This document shows positions 1 to 7,818 of a DNA stretch of 64,000 nucleotides, in pieces; the first letter of the stretch is position 1, and each line of letters starts with the position of its first letter. The stretch is from Streptomyces sp. AC512_CC834. Lineage in GTDB: Bacteria > Actinomycetota > Actinomycetes > Streptomycetales > Streptomycetaceae. The notes beneath the pieces were generated by a model. The model was not told where the DNA came from. It saw only the letters and a program-made list of their open reading frames with translations, and did not search any database. A program made the translations under genes and the position numbers. The stretch covers positions 1 through 64,000 of the forward strand of contig NZ_JAGMUO010000038.1 in assembly GCF_019049325.1 (NCBI RefSeq), written 5' to 3'.

Positions 1-32
1 GTGTTGGATGGCGGGCGGTGGGGGGGGCCATG

Positions 33-76
33 CCGAAAGCCGCGAACAAATCCGCTGATTTGTTCGCGGCTTTCGG
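33..76. terminator. Perfect 20-bp stem-loop
   Basis: Bases 33-52 and 57-76 are perfect reverse complements around a 4-nt loop (CGCT). The stem has AT-rich steps (AACAAATC/GATTTGTT), unusual here. There is no U-tract, as is common for Streptomyces terminators. It probably ends transcription of the gene to the left of the window and may work in both directions. Confidence 0.75.
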
Positions 77-493
77 AGGGTGGTCTGGGGTGGAGGCGGT
101 GATTGGACAGTGTGTCCCGGGTGTGTGGGGTGAATGCGCAGGTGGGGTGCGATGAAGGGTGGGACAGAGTGTCCGATCGCGTCGTCGGGCCCCTCCAAGC
201 GGCCGACACCGCCATCCGGCCGACACCGCCATGCGGCCGGTCCCGCCGTCCGGCCGGTGGTCCTCCACTCCTCCGCTTCTCCACCCTCCGGGCGAAAGCC
301 GCTGAGACGGCGCGGCGTGCATGCGAGGCGCGAGTGCGCCCCTCATGCCGGGGACTGGGCGGCCGACGGAAGGGACCGGCGTGCCTCGGCCACCCGTCTT
401 TCCGGGCCGCTCGCTCGCTTCTCCCTCGTGCTGGAGCGAGCCGAGTCAAGGGTGGCCCGCAGGGCCATCGCCGAAGGCGACGCGCAGCGCCCT
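77..493. other. Gene-free intergenic stretch
   Basis: No frame here shows the codon bias of a real gene; the long open frames run through GC-rich filler. It holds the paired palindromes at 101-178, a 17-bp direct repeat (201-217 and 218-234, beginning GGCCGACACCGCC), and the 442-500 stem-loop. Nothing else was recognised. Confidence 0.6.
101..178. repeat. Paired GGACA-NNN-TGTCC palindromes
   Basis: Bases 101-118 and 161-178 are reverse complements at 15 of 18 positions. Each arm is itself a palindrome, GGACA-GTG-TGTCC and GGACA-GAG-TGTCC. A second locus with the same architecture lies at 37519-37587. The role is unknown: a large stem-loop terminator, a protein-binding pair or a small mobile repeat are all possible. 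Confidence 0.6.
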
Positions 494-500
494 TTACTCG
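442..500. repeat. Stem-loop over the end of the DUF397 gene
   Basis: Bases 442-452 and 490-500 pair at 10 of 11 positions. The intervening sequence can form further GC-rich hairpins. The TAA stop of the DUF397 gene (496-494, minus) lies inside the right arm, so the structure probably acts as that gene's terminator. Confidence 0.5.
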
Positions 501-730
501 GGTCGTGGAGGCACGACACTGGCAAGGAAGCGAGTGGCCCCCACGGTGCGTATGAACTCCGTCCAGGCTACCGACCCGACGACGACCACCGGGCCGCCGG
601 TCACCTTGCTGTCCCGGACCGGTACGACGCCGGTGACTCCGTCGGCGACCTCGAAGCAGTCCTCGCCGCCACTCCCGCCGCTGTAGCTGCTCTTGCGCCA
701 GTAAGCGTTGGTCAGGTCGTACCCGCGCAT
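494..730 (-). CDS. DUF397 domain protein
   Basis: This 78-aa protein carries the DUF397 signature almost from end to end: a W-R-K-S-S-Y-S block near residue 11, an acidic C-F-E-V segment, V-x-V-R-D-S-K near residue 40, and W-x-x-F-I near residue 55. In Streptomyces these small proteins are nearly always encoded beside an XRE/DUF5753 regulator and are thought to act with it, as in the BldB/WhiJ-type gene families. That holds here: its ATG lies inside the 3' end of the XRE gene (19-nt overlap), so the two are translationally coupled. The C-terminal tail (P-P-R-P-E) is read through a stem-loop containing the stop codon. Confidence 0.9.
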   Translation of the reverse strand: MRGYDLTNAYWRKSSYSGGSGGEDCFEVADGVTGVVPVRDSKVTGGPVVVVGSVAWTEFIRTVGATRFLASVVPPRPE

Positions 731-1545
731 CGTCTGTAGCCCTCCGCCGCCGCCTCGATCATGTCCAGGGACGCCTCCAATGGCAGAGCCGTGACCCTGA
801 GAAGATCGTAATCCGCCTGTACCCGCTTCACTACTGCCGGATCGTCCAGCAGACTGCCCGACAGCACGCCCTCTGTATAGACGGTCGGCGGGGCGTCCTC
901 GAACTCCATGAGCTTCATTGACTTACCCATCTGTGGGTGCGCACCGGCGGAGGTCGGCAGTACCTGGGCCAGGATCTTGCGGCTGCGCACCAGCTCCGTG
1001 ACATGCTCCAGTTGCTGGGCCATCACGGCGGGGGAACCCACCGCGACGCGCAACGCGGCTTCGTGAAGCAGAGCCCAATACACGGGCCGTGTAGCGTCCT
1101 TGAGGAGTCGCGTTCGCTCCATGCGGAGACTGACCATCTCGTCGATCCACTCGTCCGTCGACAGAGGGTTACTCGCCAGGTAGAGAGCGCGGGCGTAACC
1201 CGGTGTCTGCAGCAGCCCCGGCACCACGGAGGGCGCCCACTCGCAGATGCTCGTCGCCAGCCGCTCCAGCTCCGCCGCGTGAGCGAAGTACTCCGTGTAC
1301 GGCTGGTCCTTGATGAGCTTTTTCCACAGCCGCTCGAAAATACCGTCGGTTTGCAGTACCCCGTCAATCCTCTGCGCCACATCTAGCTGCGGCTTCCGAA
1401 TTGCCTGTTCGAACTGGCCGATGTAGCCCCCGGACACGAATACCCGTGCGCCCAGCTCGACTTGGGTGATTCCCGCGTCCTCTCGCCGGCGTTTGAGTTC
1501 CGTTCCGAAGAACTCCCACGCGGCTTGCCGTGAACCGTTGGCCAT
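712..1545 (-). CDS. XRE-family regulator with DUF5753 domain
   Basis: This 277-aa protein has an N-terminal XRE helix-turn-helix (about residues 12-65; the motif T-Q-V-E-L-G-A-R-V-F-V-S-G is visible). A DUF5753 ligand-type domain fills the rest, with the typical W-A-P-S-V-V-P-G-L-L-Q-T-P-G-Y-A-R segment. I chose the ATG at 1545 because a run of six G lies just upstream. The open frame extends 43 codons further but those codons have no regulator-like content. The gene overlaps the downstream DUF397 gene, forming the classic WhiJ-like pair. It diverges from a small gene at 1660, with palindromes in the shared promoter region that may be its own operators. Its target is unknown. Confidence 0.9.
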   Translation of the reverse strand: MANGSRQAAWEFFGTELKRRREDAGITQVELGARVFVSGGYIGQFEQAIRKPQLDVAQRIDGVLQTDGIFERLWKKLIKDQPYTEYFAHAAELERLATSICEWAPSVVPGLLQTPGYARALYLASNPLSTDEWIDEMVSLRMERTRLLKDATRPVYWALLHEAALRVAVGSPAVMAQQLEHVTELVRSRKILAQVLPTSAGAHPQMGKSMKLMEFEDAPPTVYTEGVLSGSLLDDPAVVKRVQADYDLLRVTALPLEASLDMIEAAAEGYRRCAGTT

Positions 1546-1569
1546 AACCAACCCCCCTGCGCTGACCTC

Positions 1570-1598
1570 CACTTGTAGTGCACATACTCCTGTCGAGT
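1570..1598. promoter_or_regulatory. Candidate XRE operators
   Basis: Two small palindromes lie in the divergent promoter region: CACT-TGT-AGTG at 1570-1580 and ACTC-CTGTC-GAGT at 1586-1598. Their position upstream of the XRE start suggests autoregulation. No protein-specific consensus supports this. Confidence 0.35.
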
Positions 1599-1659
1599 GT
1601 AGGCGCAGCGCGGCATTCTGGGGACACGAAGAGTGAAACCGTAAAGCGGGGGGAAAACG

Positions 1660-1866
1660 GTGGAGGCACGACACTCGGCGCTCTGCGTCGAAGGAGCGGA
1701 GGACACGGTGAAAGAATTGCGCGCAGCGCTCGCGGAGGCAGGAATTACTCTTCCCTCCCTCGGGCTCGACCCGGTGAGTCTTGCGCGGGAGGTGCCCTGC
1801 CCGCTCGTCGAATTGGGCCGGTGTTCCGTGGAGACCGCGCAGCGGCTCGCGGCGGCGCTGCGATGA
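1660..1866 (+). CDS. Small hypothetical protein
   Basis: This 68-aa protein is mostly helical and has no recognised domain. It contains two Cys residues in a P-C-P-L-V-E-L-G-R-C segment near its C-terminus. A GTG start at 1660 follows a GGGGG run about 6 nt upstream; a second in-frame GTG lies at 1708. Its TGA overlaps the ATG of the next gene (ATGA), so the two form a coupled pair. It is transcribed divergently from the XRE/DUF397 genes. Small proteins in this position are common beside XRE/DUF397 loci in Streptomyces, so a link to that regulator is plausible, but the sequence does not show a function. Confidence 0.65.
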   Translation: MEARHSALCVEGAEDTVKELRAALAEAGITLPSLGLDPVSLAREVPCPLVELGRCSVETAQRLAAALR

Positions 1867-2084
1867 CGACGATGCCGCCCGTCGGGATCCACGCGGTGGA
1901 CACCCGCAGCGGGCGGGTCGGGATCGTCATGGGGCACGAGGGGCCGTACGTGCAGCTACGGCCGTATGGAGGCGGGCGGGAGTGGGACGCCGAGCCGGGT
2001 GACGTACGCCACGCCACCCCGTCCGAGCGGCTCAGCGCGGCGATGGCGTACACCAACGCGCGAAGCCGTGGCGAGGTGCCTTGA
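1863..2084 (+). CDS. Small hypothetical protein, beta-rich
   Basis: This 73-aa protein begins M-T-T-M-P-P-V-G-I-H-A-V-D. The G-R-V-G-I-V-M-G-H-E-G-P-Y-V-Q-L-R-P-Y-G-G segment reads like a small SH3-like beta barrel. This type of protein is frequently paired with short XRE-linked genes in Streptomyces. The start codon overlaps the previous stop (ATGA), indicating translational coupling. It ends 22 nt before recO, so it could be co-transcribed with recO, but no functional link is implied. I do not recognise a named family. Confidence 0.65.
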   Translation: MTTMPPVGIHAVDTRSGRVGIVMGHEGPYVQLRPYGGGREWDAEPGDVRHATPSERLSAAMAYTNARSRGEVP

Positions 2085-2106
2085 AGCATGCGCGAGAATG
2101 GGCGGC

Positions 2107-2856
2107 ATGAGTCTGTTCCGCGACGACGGCATCGTGCTGCGCACCCAGAAGCTGGGTGAGGCGGACCGGATCATCACGTTGCTCACGCGCGGTCACGGTC
2201 GCGTACGCGCCGTGGCGCGCGGGGTGCGGCGGACGAAGTCGAAGTTCGGGGCGCGGCTGGAGCCGTTCTCGCACGTGGACGTGCAGTTCTTCTCGAAGGG
2301 CAGCGAGCTGGTCGGGCGCGGGCTGCCGCTGTGCACGCAGAGCGAGACGATCGCGCCGTACGGCGGCGGGATCGTCACCGATTACGCGCGGTACACCGCG
2401 GGGACCGCGATGCTGGAGACGGCGGAGCGGTTCACCGACCACGAGGGGGAGCCGGCGGTGCAGCAGTACCTGCTGCTCGTGGGCGCGCTGCGGACCCTCG
2501 CCCGGGGCGAGCACGCGCCGAACCTGATTCTCGACGCGTTCCTGCTGCGCTCGCTGGCCGTGAACGGGTACGCCCCGACGTTCGGGGACTGCGCGAAGTG
2601 CGGCATGCCCGGTCCGAACCGGTTCTTCTCGGTCGGGTCGGGCGGCTCCGTCTGCGGCGACTGCCGGGTGCCCGGCAGCGTCGTACCCTCGCCGCAGGCT
2701 CTGGAACTGCTCGGGGCGCTGCTCACGGGAGACTGGGGCACGGCGGACGCGTGCGAGTCGCGGCACGTGCGGGAGGGGAGCGGGCTGGTGTCCGCGTACC
2801 TGCACTGGCACCTGGAGCGCGGCCTGCGTTCCCTGCGGTACGTCGAGAAGTCCTAG
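2107..2856 (+). CDS. recO: DNA repair protein RecO
   Basis: This 249-aa protein matches RecO, a mediator that loads RecA onto SSB-coated single strands and anneals complementary strands in the RecFOR pathway. The N-terminal OB-fold shows the family pattern G-I-V-L-R-T-x-K-L-G-E-A-D-R-I-I-T-L-L. A zinc-type Cys cluster (C-A-K-C ... C-G-D-C) lies in the last third. I chose the ATG at 2107 because it starts the OB-fold directly; the longer open frame adds unrelated sequence. uppS follows 42 nt downstream, an arrangement often conserved in actinomycetes. Confidence 0.95.
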   Translation: MSLFRDDGIVLRTQKLGEADRIITLLTRGHGRVRAVARGVRRTKSKFGARLEPFSHVDVQFFSKGSELVGRGLPLCTQSETIAPYGGGIVTDYARYTAGTAMLETAERFTDHEGEPAVQQYLLLVGALRTLARGEHAPNLILDAFLLRSLAVNGYAPTFGDCAKCGMPGPNRFFSVGSGGSVCGDCRVPGSVVPSPQALELLGALLTGDWGTADACESRHVREGSGLVSAYLHWHLERGLRSLRYVEKS

Positions 2857-2898
2857 CAATAGCTGGAAAAACCACAGTACTGAGGAGACGAGAGACAC

Positions 2899-3729
2899 AT
2901 GGCCGTACGCGGGATCCTGGGGCGGCAGCGCCGGGAGTACAGGACGCCGGAGCCGCACCCGTCCGGCGCGCGGCCCCCGGGGCTCGGCGAGCTGGTTCCG
3001 GAGCATGTGGCGATCGTCATGGACGGCAACGGGCGCTGGGCCAAGGAGCGCGGGCTGCCGCGCACCGAGGGGCACAAGGTCGGGGCCGAGCAGGTCATGG
3101 ACGTCTTGCAGGGCGCGATCGAGATGGGCGTCGGGAACATCTCCCTGTACGCCTTCTCCACCGAGAACTGGAAGCGCTCGCCGGACGAGGTGCGCTTCCT
3201 GATGAACTTCAACCGCGACTTCATCCGCAAGTCCCGTGACACCCTCGACGAGCTGGGGGTGCGGGTGCGCTGGGCGGGCCGGATGCCCAAGCTGTGGAAG
3301 TCGGTCGCCAAGGAGCTGCAGATCGCGCAGGAGCAGACCAAGGACAACGACCGGCTCACGCTGTACTTCTGCATGAACTACGGCGGGCGCGCCGAGATCG
3401 CCGACGCGGCGCAGGCCCTCGCGGAGGATGTCCGGGCCGGGAGGCTCGATCCGTCGAAGGTGAACGAGAAGACCCTCGCCAAGTACCTGTACTACCCGGA
3501 CATGCCGGACGTGGACCTGTTCCTGCGGCCGAGCGGGGAGCAGCGGACGTCCAACTACCTGCTCTGGCAGAGCGCGTACGCGGAGATGGTGTTCCAGGAC
3601 GTGCTGTGGCCCGACTTCGACCGGCGCGACCTGTGGCGGGCCTGCCTGGAGTTCGCCTCCCGGGACCGGCGGTTCGGCGGGGCCATTCCGAACGAGGAGC
3701 TGCTGGCCATGGAGGGCAAGCAGGCGTAG
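2899..3729 (+). CDS. uppS: Isoprenyl (undecaprenyl/polyprenyl) diphosphate synthase
   Basis: This 276-aa cis-prenyltransferase condenses isopentenyl diphosphate units to make the polyprenyl carrier for peptidoglycan and teichoic acid assembly. It shows the family signatures H-V-A-I-V-M-D-G-N-G-R-W-A-K near residue 35 (with the catalytic Asp) and the C-terminal R-P-S-G-E-Q-R-T-S-N-Y-L-L-W-Q-S segment with the diphosphate-binding residues. GGAGAC precedes the ATG. It lies 42 nt after recO in the same orientation. The ~30-residue N-terminal extension (R-E-Y-R-T-P-E-P-H-P) is usual for the Streptomyces long form. Confidence 0.95.
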   Translation: MAVRGILGRQRREYRTPEPHPSGARPPGLGELVPEHVAIVMDGNGRWAKERGLPRTEGHKVGAEQVMDVLQGAIEMGVGNISLYAFSTENWKRSPDEVRFLMNFNRDFIRKSRDTLDELGVRVRWAGRMPKLWKSVAKELQIAQEQTKDNDRLTLYFCMNYGGRAEIADAAQALAEDVRAGRLDPSKVNEKTLAKYLYYPDMPDVDLFLRPSGEQRTSNYLLWQSAYAEMVFQDVLWPDFDRRDLWRACLEFASRDRRFGGAIPNEELLAMEGKQA

Positions 3730-3741
3730 CAGCCGCATCCG

Positions 3742-3781
3742 GCTGGGGTGCTGGGGTGCTGGGGCGCTCGGGTGCTTCGGG
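3742..3781. repeat. 8-bp tandem repeat, five units
   Basis: Five consecutive 8-bp units of the form GCTGGGGT (the last two degenerate) run through the uppS/DUF1275 gap, starting 12 nt after the uppS stop. The function is unknown. Confidence 0.7.
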
Positions 3782-3838
3782 GGCGTGTCGGCTCGCCGGT
3801 TGCGGTGGCCGTCTCGGGGCGCTGACCATGCTGGCCGT

Positions 3839-4624
3839 ATGTCCGAGTCCTCCGCGGCCCCGCCCGACCCCCGGCGTACGGCGGTCATGACGGTGCTCAC
3901 GGTGCTCGCGGGCGCCGTCGACGCCGTCAGCTTCCTGACCATGGGCAACGTCTTCTGCGCGCTCGCCACCGGAAACGTGCTGTTCCTGTCGTTCGCGCTG
4001 GCCGGGGAGGGCGACGTGCCGGTGGCTCGGCCCGCCACGGCCATCGGGGCGTTCCTGGTGGGGGCCGGGGTGGGAGCCGTGGTGCTGATGCGGGTCGCGG
4101 CGCGCGGGCGGTCGTGGTTCGCCGTCGGGCTGGCCGGTGAGGGGCTGCTGCTGGCGCTCGGCGGGGCCGTGGCGGTGGTGCGGCACGGCGACGGGGCCGC
4201 GGCGGTGGACGGGTCCGACCTGGTGGTCGTCGGGGCGGTCGCGCTGGCGATGGGGCTGCGCGCCGCCACCGCGCTGCGCCTGGACGTGCCGGGGATGCCG
4301 ACGCTGCTGAGCCAGACCGCCGTCGCCCGGTTGGTCAGCGACGTGCTGAAGGAGCCGCGCGCGGCGCTGCGGGGGATGTCTCGTCGGCAGCGGCTGGCCA
4401 GGACGCGGTGGACGGCCACCGTGACGGGAATCTTCGCGGGCGGTGTGCTGGGCACCCTGCTGCTGGTGCCGCTGGGCACCGGACGGGCGCTGTTCGTCGT
4501 CGCCGCCGTGGCGCTGCTCCTGGCGGCGGCACACCTGGCCGTACCGCCGAAGGAGCTGAGGGAACAGAGGAAGCGGAGGGAGCAGGGGAAGCGGGCGGGG
4601 CCCGTGGGACCCGATGTCCCCTAG
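3839..4624 (+). CDS. DUF1275 (YoaK-like) membrane protein
   Basis: This 261-aa integral membrane protein belongs to the DUF1275/YoaK family: V-L-A-G-A-V-D-A-V-S-F-L near residue 22 and T-G-N-V-L-F-L in the next helix are diagnostic. Six or seven hydrophobic helices are visible, with a charged K-E-L-R-E-Q-R-K-R-R-E tail. Family members are small transporter-like proteins of unproven substrate. I chose the ATG at 3839 because it directly precedes the conserved first helix; an upstream in-frame GTG would add 18 unrelated residues. The stop overlaps that of the convergent zur gene by 4 nt, so there is no room for a separate terminator. Confidence 0.88.
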   Translation: MSESSAAPPDPRRTAVMTVLTVLAGAVDAVSFLTMGNVFCALATGNVLFLSFALAGEGDVPVARPATAIGAFLVGAGVGAVVLMRVAARGRSWFAVGLAGEGLLLALGGAVAVVRHGDGAAAVDGSDLVVVGAVALAMGLRAATALRLDVPGMPTLLSQTAVARLVSDVLKEPRAALRGMSRRQRLARTRWTATVTGIFAGGVLGTLLLVPLGTGRALFVVAAVALLLAAAHLAVPPKELREQRKRREQGKRAGPVGPDVP

Positions 4625-5037
4625 GTGCCCGGCGTCGCGCAGTCGGCGCAGGTGCCGAAGATCTCCACCGTGTGCGCGACGTTGACGTAGCCGTGCTCCG
4701 CGGCGATGGCCTCGGCCCACTTCTCCACCGCGGGGCCCTCGACCTCTACGGCCTTGCCGCAGGTGCGGCAGACCAGGTGGTGGTGATGGTCGCCGGTGGA
4801 GCAGCGGCGGTAGACGGACTCGCCGTCGGCGGTGCGCAGGACGTCGACCTCGCCGGCGTCGGCGAGGGACTGCAGGGTGCGGTAGACGGTGGTGAGCCCG
4901 ACCGAGTCGCCCTTGTGCTTGAGCATGTCGTGGAGTTCCTGTGCGCTGCGGAACTCCTCGACCTCCTGGAGGGCCGCCGACACGGCGGTACGCTGCCGGG
5001 TGCTGCGGCCCTTCACGGGCGGTCCAGCGGTCGTCAC
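4621..5037 (-). CDS. zur: Zinc uptake regulator Zur (Fur family)
   Basis: This 138-aa Fur-family repressor has a winged-helix DNA-binding half (T-T-V-Y-R-T-L-Q-S-L near residue 50), a His cluster (D-H-H-H-H-L) and two CxxC pairs (C-R-T-C, C-A-D-C) for structural and regulatory zinc. A GTG start at 5037 is preceded by GAGGA. It sits 62 nt downstream of znuB in the same orientation, so it is probably the last gene of znuACB-zur and thus under the Zur-box promoter upstream of znuA. Zinc-loaded Zur represses zinc uptake in Streptomyces. The context with znuABC and the CxxC pattern argue against iron Fur or Nur. The stop overlaps the convergent DUF1275 gene. Confidence 0.93.
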   Translation of the reverse strand: MTTAGPPVKGRSTRQRTAVSAALQEVEEFRSAQELHDMLKHKGDSVGLTTVYRTLQSLADAGEVDVLRTADGESVYRRCSTGDHHHHLVCRTCGKAVEVEGPAVEKWAEAIAAEHGYVNVAHTVEIFGTCADCATPGT

Positions 5038-5099
5038 TGGATTCCTCCTCACGTCTCGGCGGCTTGCCGGGCCATTGTGCCAGCCCGGTCGGCCCGCGG

Positions 5100-6002
5100 T
5101 CAGACGCCGACCTCGTCGGTGGCCCCCCGGGTGGCCGGAATCTTGCACTCCGCCGGATCCCCGGTGGGCTGCGCGGCGGTGAGGGCCCGCGCGCGTCGCC
5201 GGGCGAGTGGTGCCGCCAGCACGGTCAGCAGGACGAACGCGCCGATGGTGAGCAGCACGATCGTCGCGCCGGGCGGCACGTCCTGGTAGTACGACGTCAC
5301 CGTGCCGCCGATCGTCACGGTGACGCCGATCGCGACGGCGATCGCGAAGGTGGCGGCGAAGCTGCGGGTGAGCTGCTGCGCGGCGGCCACCGGGACCACC
5401 ATCAGCGCGGAGACCAGCAGCAGTCCGACGACGCGCATCGCGACGGTCACCGTGACCGCAGCCGTGACGGCCGTCAGCAGGTTCAGCGCGCGCACCGGCA
5501 GGCCGGTGACCCGGGCGAACTCCTCGTCCTGGCTGACGGCGAAGAGTTGGCGGCGCAGGCCGAGGGTGACGAGGACCACGAAGGCGGCCAGCACGCAGAT
5601 CGCGGTGACGTCGGACTCGCTCACCGTGGACAGGGAGCCGAAGAGGTACGAGGTGAGGTTGGCGCTGGAGCCGGTCGGCGCGAGGTTGATGAACATGACG
5701 CCGCCGGCCATGCCGCCGTAGAAGAGCATGGCGAGGGCGATGTCGCCGCGGGTCTTGCCGTACCAGCGGATCAGCTCCATGAGGACCGCACCGAGGACGG
5801 AGATCAGGGTCGCCATCCACACCGGGGACCAGGAGAGCAGGAAGCCGAGGCCGACGCCGGTCATCGCCACGTGGCCGATGCCGTCGCCCATGAGGGCCTG
5901 GCGGCGCTGGACCAGGTAGATGCCGACGGCGGGGGCGGTGATGCCGACCAGGACGGCCGCCAGCAGGGCCCGCTGCATGAAGGCGTAGTTCAGGATTTCC
6001 AT
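5100..6002 (-). CDS. znuB: Zinc ABC transporter permease ZnuB
   Basis: This 300-aa permease of the zinc/manganese ABC-3 family has about eight hydrophobic segments. The R-R-Q-A-L-M-G-D-G-I-G-H-V-A-M-T-G-V segment near residue 35 is typical of ZnuB/MntB. The start is the ATG at 6002, 20 nt after the znuC stop. The C-terminal tail is Arg-rich and hydrophilic. Together with znuC and znuA it forms the high-affinity zinc importer; the subunit set is complete in this window. Confidence 0.94.
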   Translation of the reverse strand: MEILNYAFMQRALLAAVLVGITAPAVGIYLVQRRQALMGDGIGHVAMTGVGLGFLLSWSPVWMATLISVLGAVLMELIRWYGKTRGDIALAMLFYGGMAGGVMFINLAPTGSSANLTSYLFGSLSTVSESDVTAICVLAAFVVLVTLGLRRQLFAVSQDEEFARVTGLPVRALNLLTAVTAAVTVTVAMRVVGLLLVSALMVVPVAAAQQLTRSFAATFAIAVAIGVTVTIGGTVTSYYQDVPPGATIVLLTIGAFVLLTVLAAPLARRRARALTAAQPTGDPAECKIPATRGATDEVGV

Positions 6003-6022
6003 AGTCGTCAGTCGTCGCCTTC

Positions 6023-6796
6023 TCAGCTCAGCAGGCCGGTGCGGACCGGTTCGGCGTCCGTGGGTGCGTGCGGGTGGACGTGGTCGTGGCCGGGCAGGGC
6101 GTGCTGGCCGACCGCCTTCGGGGGCGGGCCGTCGTGCAGCACGCAGCCGTCGCGCAGGACCACGGCCCGGTCGATCAGGGGCTCCAGGGGGCCCAGCTCG
6201 TGCAGGACGAGGAGGACCGTGACGCCGGCCGCGACCTGCCCCCGCAGCGTCTCGGCCAGTACCTCCTGGCTGGCCAGGTCGACGCCCGCCATCGGCTCGT
6301 CCATGATCAGCAGTTCGGGTTCGGCGGCGAGGGCGCGGGCGATCAGTACCCGCTGGTGCTGGCCGCCGGAGAGGGCGTCCACGGAGTCCTTGGCCCGCTC
6401 CGCCATGCGGACCAGCTCGAGGGCCCCCCGAACGGCCTCGTGGTCGGCCTTGCGCAGGATGCCGAAGCGGGCCCGGGACAGGCGCCCGGAGGAGACGACC
6501 TCGGTCACCGTGGCGGGGACGCCGCCCGCGGCGGTGGTGCGCTGCGGGACGTAGCCCACCCGCGCCCAGTCGCGGAAGCGGCGCCGCGGGGTGCCGAACA
6601 GCTCGATCTCCCCGGCCGTGACCGGCACCTGGCCGATGACCGAGCGCACGGCCGTGGACTTGCCCGAGCCGTTGGCGCCGAGCAGCGCGACGACCTCGCC
6701 GCGGCGCACGGTGAGGTCGATACCGCGCAGGACGGGGCGTGAGCCGAGTTCGGCGCGGACGCCGCGCAGCGAGATGACGTTGACGGGCTCGCTCAT
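6023..6796 (-). CDS. znuC: Zinc ABC transporter ATP-binding protein ZnuC
   Basis: This 257-aa ABC ATPase has Walker A (G-A-N-G-S-G-K-S-T) near residue 38, signature L-S-G-G-Q-H-Q-R, and Walker B L-L-I-M-D-E-P. The C-terminus carries a His-rich tail (H-A-L-P-G-H-D-H-V-H-P-H-A-P) suited to zinc binding. I prefer the ATG at 6796 because GGAGGG lies 7 nt upstream. A GTG at 6823 overlapping the znuA stop (GTGA) is an alternative that would add nine residues. It is flanked by znuA (upstream) and znuB (downstream) on the same strand. Confidence 0.94.
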   Translation of the reverse strand: MSEPVNVISLRGVRAELGSRPVLRGIDLTVRRGEVVALLGANGSGKSTAVRSVIGQVPVTAGEIELFGTPRRRFRDWARVGYVPQRTTAAGGVPATVTEVVSSGRLSRARFGILRKADHEAVRGALELVRMAERAKDSVDALSGGQHQRVLIARALAAEPELLIMDEPMAGVDLASQEVLAETLRGQVAAGVTVLLVLHELGPLEPLIDRAVVLRDGCVLHDGPPPKAVGQHALPGHDHVHPHAPTDAEPVRTGLLS

Positions 6797-6819
6797 GCCG
6801 CCGCCCTCCGGTGAGTTGA

Positions 6820-7818
6820 TCACTTGACTCCCAGGGCCGTCTGCAGGGCCTTGAGGTTGGCTTCCATGACCTGGAAGTAGTCGTCGCCGCGGGACTTGTC
6901 GGTGATGCCCTCGATCGGGTCGAGGACGTCCGTCTCGAGGTTCGCGTCGTTGGCGACCGTCTTCGCGGTCTTGTCGCTGACGAGCGTCTCGTAGAAGACC
7001 GTGGAGACGCCGTCCGCCTTGGCCATCTTCTCAAGCTCCTTGATCCGCGCCGCGCTGGGCTCCGACTCCGGGCTGAGGCCGCTGATGGCCTCCTCGATGA
7101 GGCCGTAGCGCTCGGCGAGGTAGCCGAAGGCCGCGTGGGTGGTGATGAAGACCTTGGTCTTCGTGTCCTTCAGACCGGTCTCGAACTTCGTGTTCAGGCC
7201 GCCGAGCCTCTCGACCAGGGCCGCGGTGTTCTTCTTGTAGTCGGCGGCGTGGTCGGGGTCGGCCTTCTCGAAGGCCTTGCCGACGCCCTCGGCGACCTCG
7301 GCGTACTTGACCGGGTCGAGCCAGATGTGGGGGTCCTTGCCGGCCTCCTCGCCGTGGTCGTGGCCGTGCTCGTCCTCGGCGTGCTCCTCCCCGGCGTGCT
7401 CGTCCTCGTGCTCGGCCGCGTGGCCGCCGACCTCGGAGCCGTGCTCCTCGAGGGTGGTCAGCGTGGCCGCGTCGATCTTCGTCTTGACGCCGGACTGGGC
7501 GATGGCCTCGTCGGCGGAGGGCTGCAGGCCCTTGAGGAAGAGCGCGGCGTCCGTCTCCTCGAGCTGGGCGCGCTGCTTGGCGCTGATCTCCAGGTCGTGC
7601 GGCTCCTGGCCGGGCTCGGTCAGACTGGTGACGCTGACGTGGTCGCCGCCGATCTCCTCGGCGAGGAAGGCCATGGGGTAGAACGACGCGACGACGTCGA
7701 ACTTGTCCGTGTTGCCCGCCGCTGCGCTGTCGCCGGAGCAGGCGGAGAGGGTTCCGAGGCCGAGCGCGGCGGCTGCGGTGACTGCTATGCCTGATATGTG
7801 ACGTCGTCGTACGTTCAT
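6820..7818 (-). CDS. znuA: Zinc-binding lipoprotein ZnuA
   Basis: This 332-aa solute-binding lipoprotein of the zinc ABC transporter has a signal peptide ending in a lipobox (G-T-L-S-A-C-S). It also has cluster A-1 metal ligands (P-H-D-L-E near residue 75 and H-I-W-L-D after the loop) and the long His/Glu-rich loop typical of zinc-specific members, between about residues 120 and 165. I place the start at the ATG at 7818. No Shine-Dalgarno is visible there, and the promoter geometry puts the likely transcription start on the same base, so the mRNA is probably leaderless. In-frame starts further upstream lie inside the promoter. It heads the znuACB-zur operon. Confidence 0.93.
   Translation of the reverse strand: MNVRRRHISGIAVTAAAALGLGTLSACSGDSAAAGNTDKFDVVASFYPMAFLAEEIGGDHVSVTSLTEPGQEPHDLEISAKQRAQLEETDAALFLKGLQPSADEAIAQSGVKTKIDAATLTTLEEHGSEVGGHAAEHEDEHAGEEHAEDEHGHDHGEEAGKDPHIWLDPVKYAEVAEGVGKAFEKADPDHAADYKKNTAALVERLGGLNTKFETGLKDTKTKVFITTHAAFGYLAERYGLIEEAISGLSPESEPSAARIKELEKMAKADGVSTVFYETLVSDKTAKTVANDANLETDVLDPIEGITDKSRGDDYFQVMEANLKALQTALGVK

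Noticed and set aside
103..739. Three overlapping plus-strand frames at the window start
   Set aside because: No ribosome site, Arg/Pro/Ala-rich composition, and overlap with the DUF397 gene on the other strand.
2032..4479. 815-codon minus-strand open frame across recO, uppS and the DUF1275 gene
   Set aside because: It spans three recognised genes antisense and shows no conserved motif.
5037..5100. Separate Zur-box promoter for zur in the znuB-zur gap
   Set aside because: No TGAAAA/TTTTCA-like dyad is visible in the 62-bp gap, so co-transcription from znuA is preferred.
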